Below are positions 12,928-14,689 of a DNA stretch of 14,689 bases, in pieces. How positions within the stretch are numbered: the first letter of the stretch is position 1; every line of letters starts with the position of its first letter. The stretch is taken from contig CAYYMI010000057.1 in NCBI GenBank assembly GCA_964472905.1, forward strand, positions 1-14,689. Reading direction: 5' to 3'. The notes under the pieces are model-generated. The model saw only the letters and a list, made by a program, of their open reading frames with translations, ran no database searches and was not told the DNA's origin. This stretch comes from Hellea sp964472905 (GTDB taxonomy: Bacteria; Pseudomonadota; Alphaproteobacteria; Caulobacterales; Maricaulaceae). Made by a program: the position numbers and the translations under genes.

Positions 12928-14689
12928 TTATCTTCGCTTACGGCGATGTTTAGACCCGCGTGAACGGGCAGAGTTAGAGTGACTACGTTTGGGTTTCTTG
13001 CCCGGTTCGGGTTTGGTCAGAATTTCGAATATAAGTCCGCCTGTGACGGGCGTGGCTTCGGTGAGCTTCACTTTGACTTTGCGGCCAAAGCGGTAGGTCC
13101 CGCCGCTCTCGGCGCCGATTAAAGCTTTGCGCTTTTCATCAAAGACGAAATATTCATGGCCGAGACTTCGCGCAGTTATAAGCCCGTCTGCGCCCGTCTC
13201 ATCCAGCGTAATGAACAGCCCGAATTTGGTCACGCCCGTAATGCGCGCCTCAAATGTCGCGCCGACGCGATCTTCGAGAAAGGCGGCGATATAGCGGTCT
13301 TTGGCATCGCGCTCGGCGGCCATCGCGCGGCGTTCTGTCCCCGAAATATGTTCGGCGATTTCCTTCAGGCGAGATTGTTCGCGCTCCGTCGTTCCGTCTT
13401 CGCCGAGCCCGAATGTCGCGATGAGGGCGCGGTGAACCACGAGGTCAGCATAGCGCCGAATGGGCGACGTGAAATGTGCGTAATCGGTCAGGTTTAATCC
13501 GAAGTGCCCCTTGGGGTCAGGGTCGTAGACTGCTTGGGATTGGCTACGCAATACCGCCATACCGACGGTTTCAGACAGGTCTTTTTCCGCTGCTTGTTTC
13601 AGAAGTGTATTGAGCCGCTTGGTACTCGGCCGTTCGCCGAGTGACCATTTCAGACCCATAGCGGGCAAGAAATCCGAGAGACCTTGGAGCTTCTCGCGAG
13701 AGGGCGGTTCGTGGACACGGACAATGGTTGCCACCCCTTTGGCGGAAAGCGCCTCAGCGGCGGCGACATTGGCTTGCACCATAAATTCCTCGACGAGCTT
13801 ATGCGCGTCAAAGCGCTCGCGTACGGTGACTTTGGTGACCTCGCCCTTATCGTTCACATGGACGCGGCGCTCGGGTAGTTCTATGCCGAGCGGGGCGCGT
13901 TGTTCGCGGGCTTTGCGCAGGGTTTTATAGGCCAGATAAATATCTTTTAGGATATCTTCAACGGGCAGGGCGGCTTTGCCGGGATTGCCATCAAAAGCTT
14001 CTTGCGCTTGGGCATAGGTCAGCCGTGCGTGCGAGCGCATAATCCCCCGGTGAAACTTATGGCCCGTCTTATGGCCCGCTTTATCAAAGCTCATGCGCAC
14101 AGCCATACAGGCCCGGTCTTCATCGGGCCGCAGGGAACATAAATCCGAAGACAGTTCATGAGGGAGCATGGGCTCGACGCGGTCGGGCAGGTAAACCGAA
14201 TTGCCTTTCGTCTCGGCGGACTTATCCAGTGCGCTATCGGGCGTCACAAAGGCGGCAACATCGGCAATGGCGACCCAGATGTCCCAACCCCCGCCTTTGA
14301 TGGATTTGGCATAGACCGCATCGTCAAAGTCCTTGGCATCAACAGGATCAATGGTGACGAGGGGCAGCGCGCGCAAATCTTCACGAGTTTTTGACAGCTT
14401 GGGTAGCTTGAGCGCCTTGGCCTGCGCGATGACGTCATCGGCAAAGCCCATCGGGATTTCATGTTGGTGCAGCGATATCAGCGACGCCGCTTTGCCGTCA
14501 TTGGCCGAACCGATAATTTCAACGATTTCCGCGAGGCGTAAGTCGCCTTTATTGCGGCGGGTAGAGCGAAACATGACGAGGTCATTGGGCTTGGCGCCGT
14601 CAGGAATTTTGACGGGCTTATAATCGTGGCGGGATTTTTTATCGACGGGCTGTATGCGCCAACCGCGCCCGCCTTCATATAATATGCCC
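12928..14689 (-). CDS. rnr: Ribonuclease R (N-terminus off the window)
   Basis: The frame stays open to the right edge, giving about 586 visible residues of a protein usually about 750-800 long. An internal ATG at 14574 is not the start, because conserved-looking sequence (VKIPDGAKPNDLV) continues upstream of it. The RNB catalytic motif TIDPVDAKDFDDAVYA (codons near 14353-14306) carries the aspartates that bind magnesium. RRYADLVVHR after HFTSPI (near 13480-13430) supplies the conserved arginines. An S1 domain follows (VGATFEARITGVTKFGLF...DGLI), then a highly basic lysine/arginine tail ending RGSKHRRKRR. RNase R is a processive 3'-5' exoribonuclease that degrades structured RNA and helps rRNA and tmRNA processing. 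It heads the minus-strand unit with the Nudix gene, followed by rpmG. Confidence 0.96.
   Translation of the reverse strand, partial: GILYEGGRGWRIQPVDKKSRHDYKPVKIPDGAKPNDLVMFRSTRRNKGDLRLAEIVEIIGSANDGKAASLISLHQHEIPMGFADDVIAQAKALKLPKLSKTREDLRALPLVTIDPVDAKDFDDAVYAKSIKGGGWDIWVAIADVAAFVTPDSALDKSAETKGNSVYLPDRVEPMLPHELSSDLCSLRPDEDRACMAVRMSFDKAGHKTGHKFHRGIMRSHARLTYAQAQEAFDGNPGKAALPVEDILKDIYLAYKTLRKAREQRAPLGIELPERRVHVNDKGEVTKVTVRERFDAHKLVEEFMVQANVAAAEALSAKGVATIVRVHEPPSREKLQGLSDFLPAMGLKWSLGERPSTKRLNTLLKQAAEKDLSETVGMAVLRSQSQAVYDPDPKGHFGLNLTDYAHFTSPIRRYADLVVHRALIATFGLGEDGTTEREQSRLKEIAEHISGTERRAMAAERDAKDRYIAAFLEDRVGATFEARITGVTKFGLFITLDETGADGLITARSLGHEYFVFDEKRKALIGAESGGTYRFGRKVKVKLTEATPVTGGLIFEILTKPEPGKKPKRSHSNSARSRGSKHRRKRR

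Noticed and set aside
13156..13497. Plus-strand frame opposite RNase R
   Set aside because: Antisense to the RNB domain of RNase R; arises from GC-rich codon bias.

Overview
The window looks like chromosomal DNA of a marine alphaproteobacterium. A stalked or prosthecate Maricaulales/Hyphomonadaceae-type organism is my best guess. This is inferred from a moderate, patchy GC content, a cysteine-free alphaproteobacterial-type L33, the RNase R / Nudix / rpmG order, and a DUF1800-DUF1501 pair; no 16S gene or taxon marker is present. I see no tRNA, rRNA, CRISPR array, integrase or transposase.

Left edge (1-2373, all minus strand). Two GC-rich genes of unknown function (the 209-residue gene at 761-1390 and the edge gene at 1-280) flank a conspicuously AT-rich 161-residue protein with two CxxC pairs. 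The three are packed with 2-nt or overlapping junctions and read like one translationally coupled unit. Next to them is a 284-residue predicted lipoprotein. A 164-bp divergent region with a perfect palindrome separates the lipoprotein from the next gene.

Middle (2538-7717). A SRPBCC/START-like protein runs convergently into, and overlaps by 15 bp, a two-gene operon: DUF1800 followed by a Tat-signal DUF1501 protein. Upstream of that operon lies the most unusual gene in the window, a 405-residue protein. It joins an archaeo-eukaryotic-primase (AEP) domain of the TOTE-like type to a C-terminal HAD phosphatase domain through a proline-rich linker. Divergent from it is a small M50B-type membrane zinc metallopeptidase.

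Centre-right (7752-11770). This stretch holds a 73-residue helical protein, a decayed RlpA-like double-psi beta-barrel fragment, a secreted GH5 endoglucanase-type enzyme, a 64-residue acidic protein, an OafA-like membrane acyltransferase and a 2-hydroxychromene-2-carboxylate isomerase-like DsbA-fold protein. The GH5 enzyme, the acyltransferase and the RlpA remnant all point to cell-envelope or extracellular glycan, but the gene spacing does not support one operon.

Right edge (11808-14689, minus strand). This is a housekeeping block: RNase R (its N-terminus lies off the window), a Nudix hydrolase coupled to it by a 2-nt gap, and rpmG (L33), which has its own near-consensus promoter. Two hairpins separate rpmG from the convergent isomerase gene.

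The best candidate for something undescribed is the AEP-HAD fusion. It combines a nucleotidyltransferase and a phosphatase in one chain, loosely like the polymerase plus phosphoesterase parts of LigD but with unrelated phosphatase chemistry and no ligase or helicase beside it.
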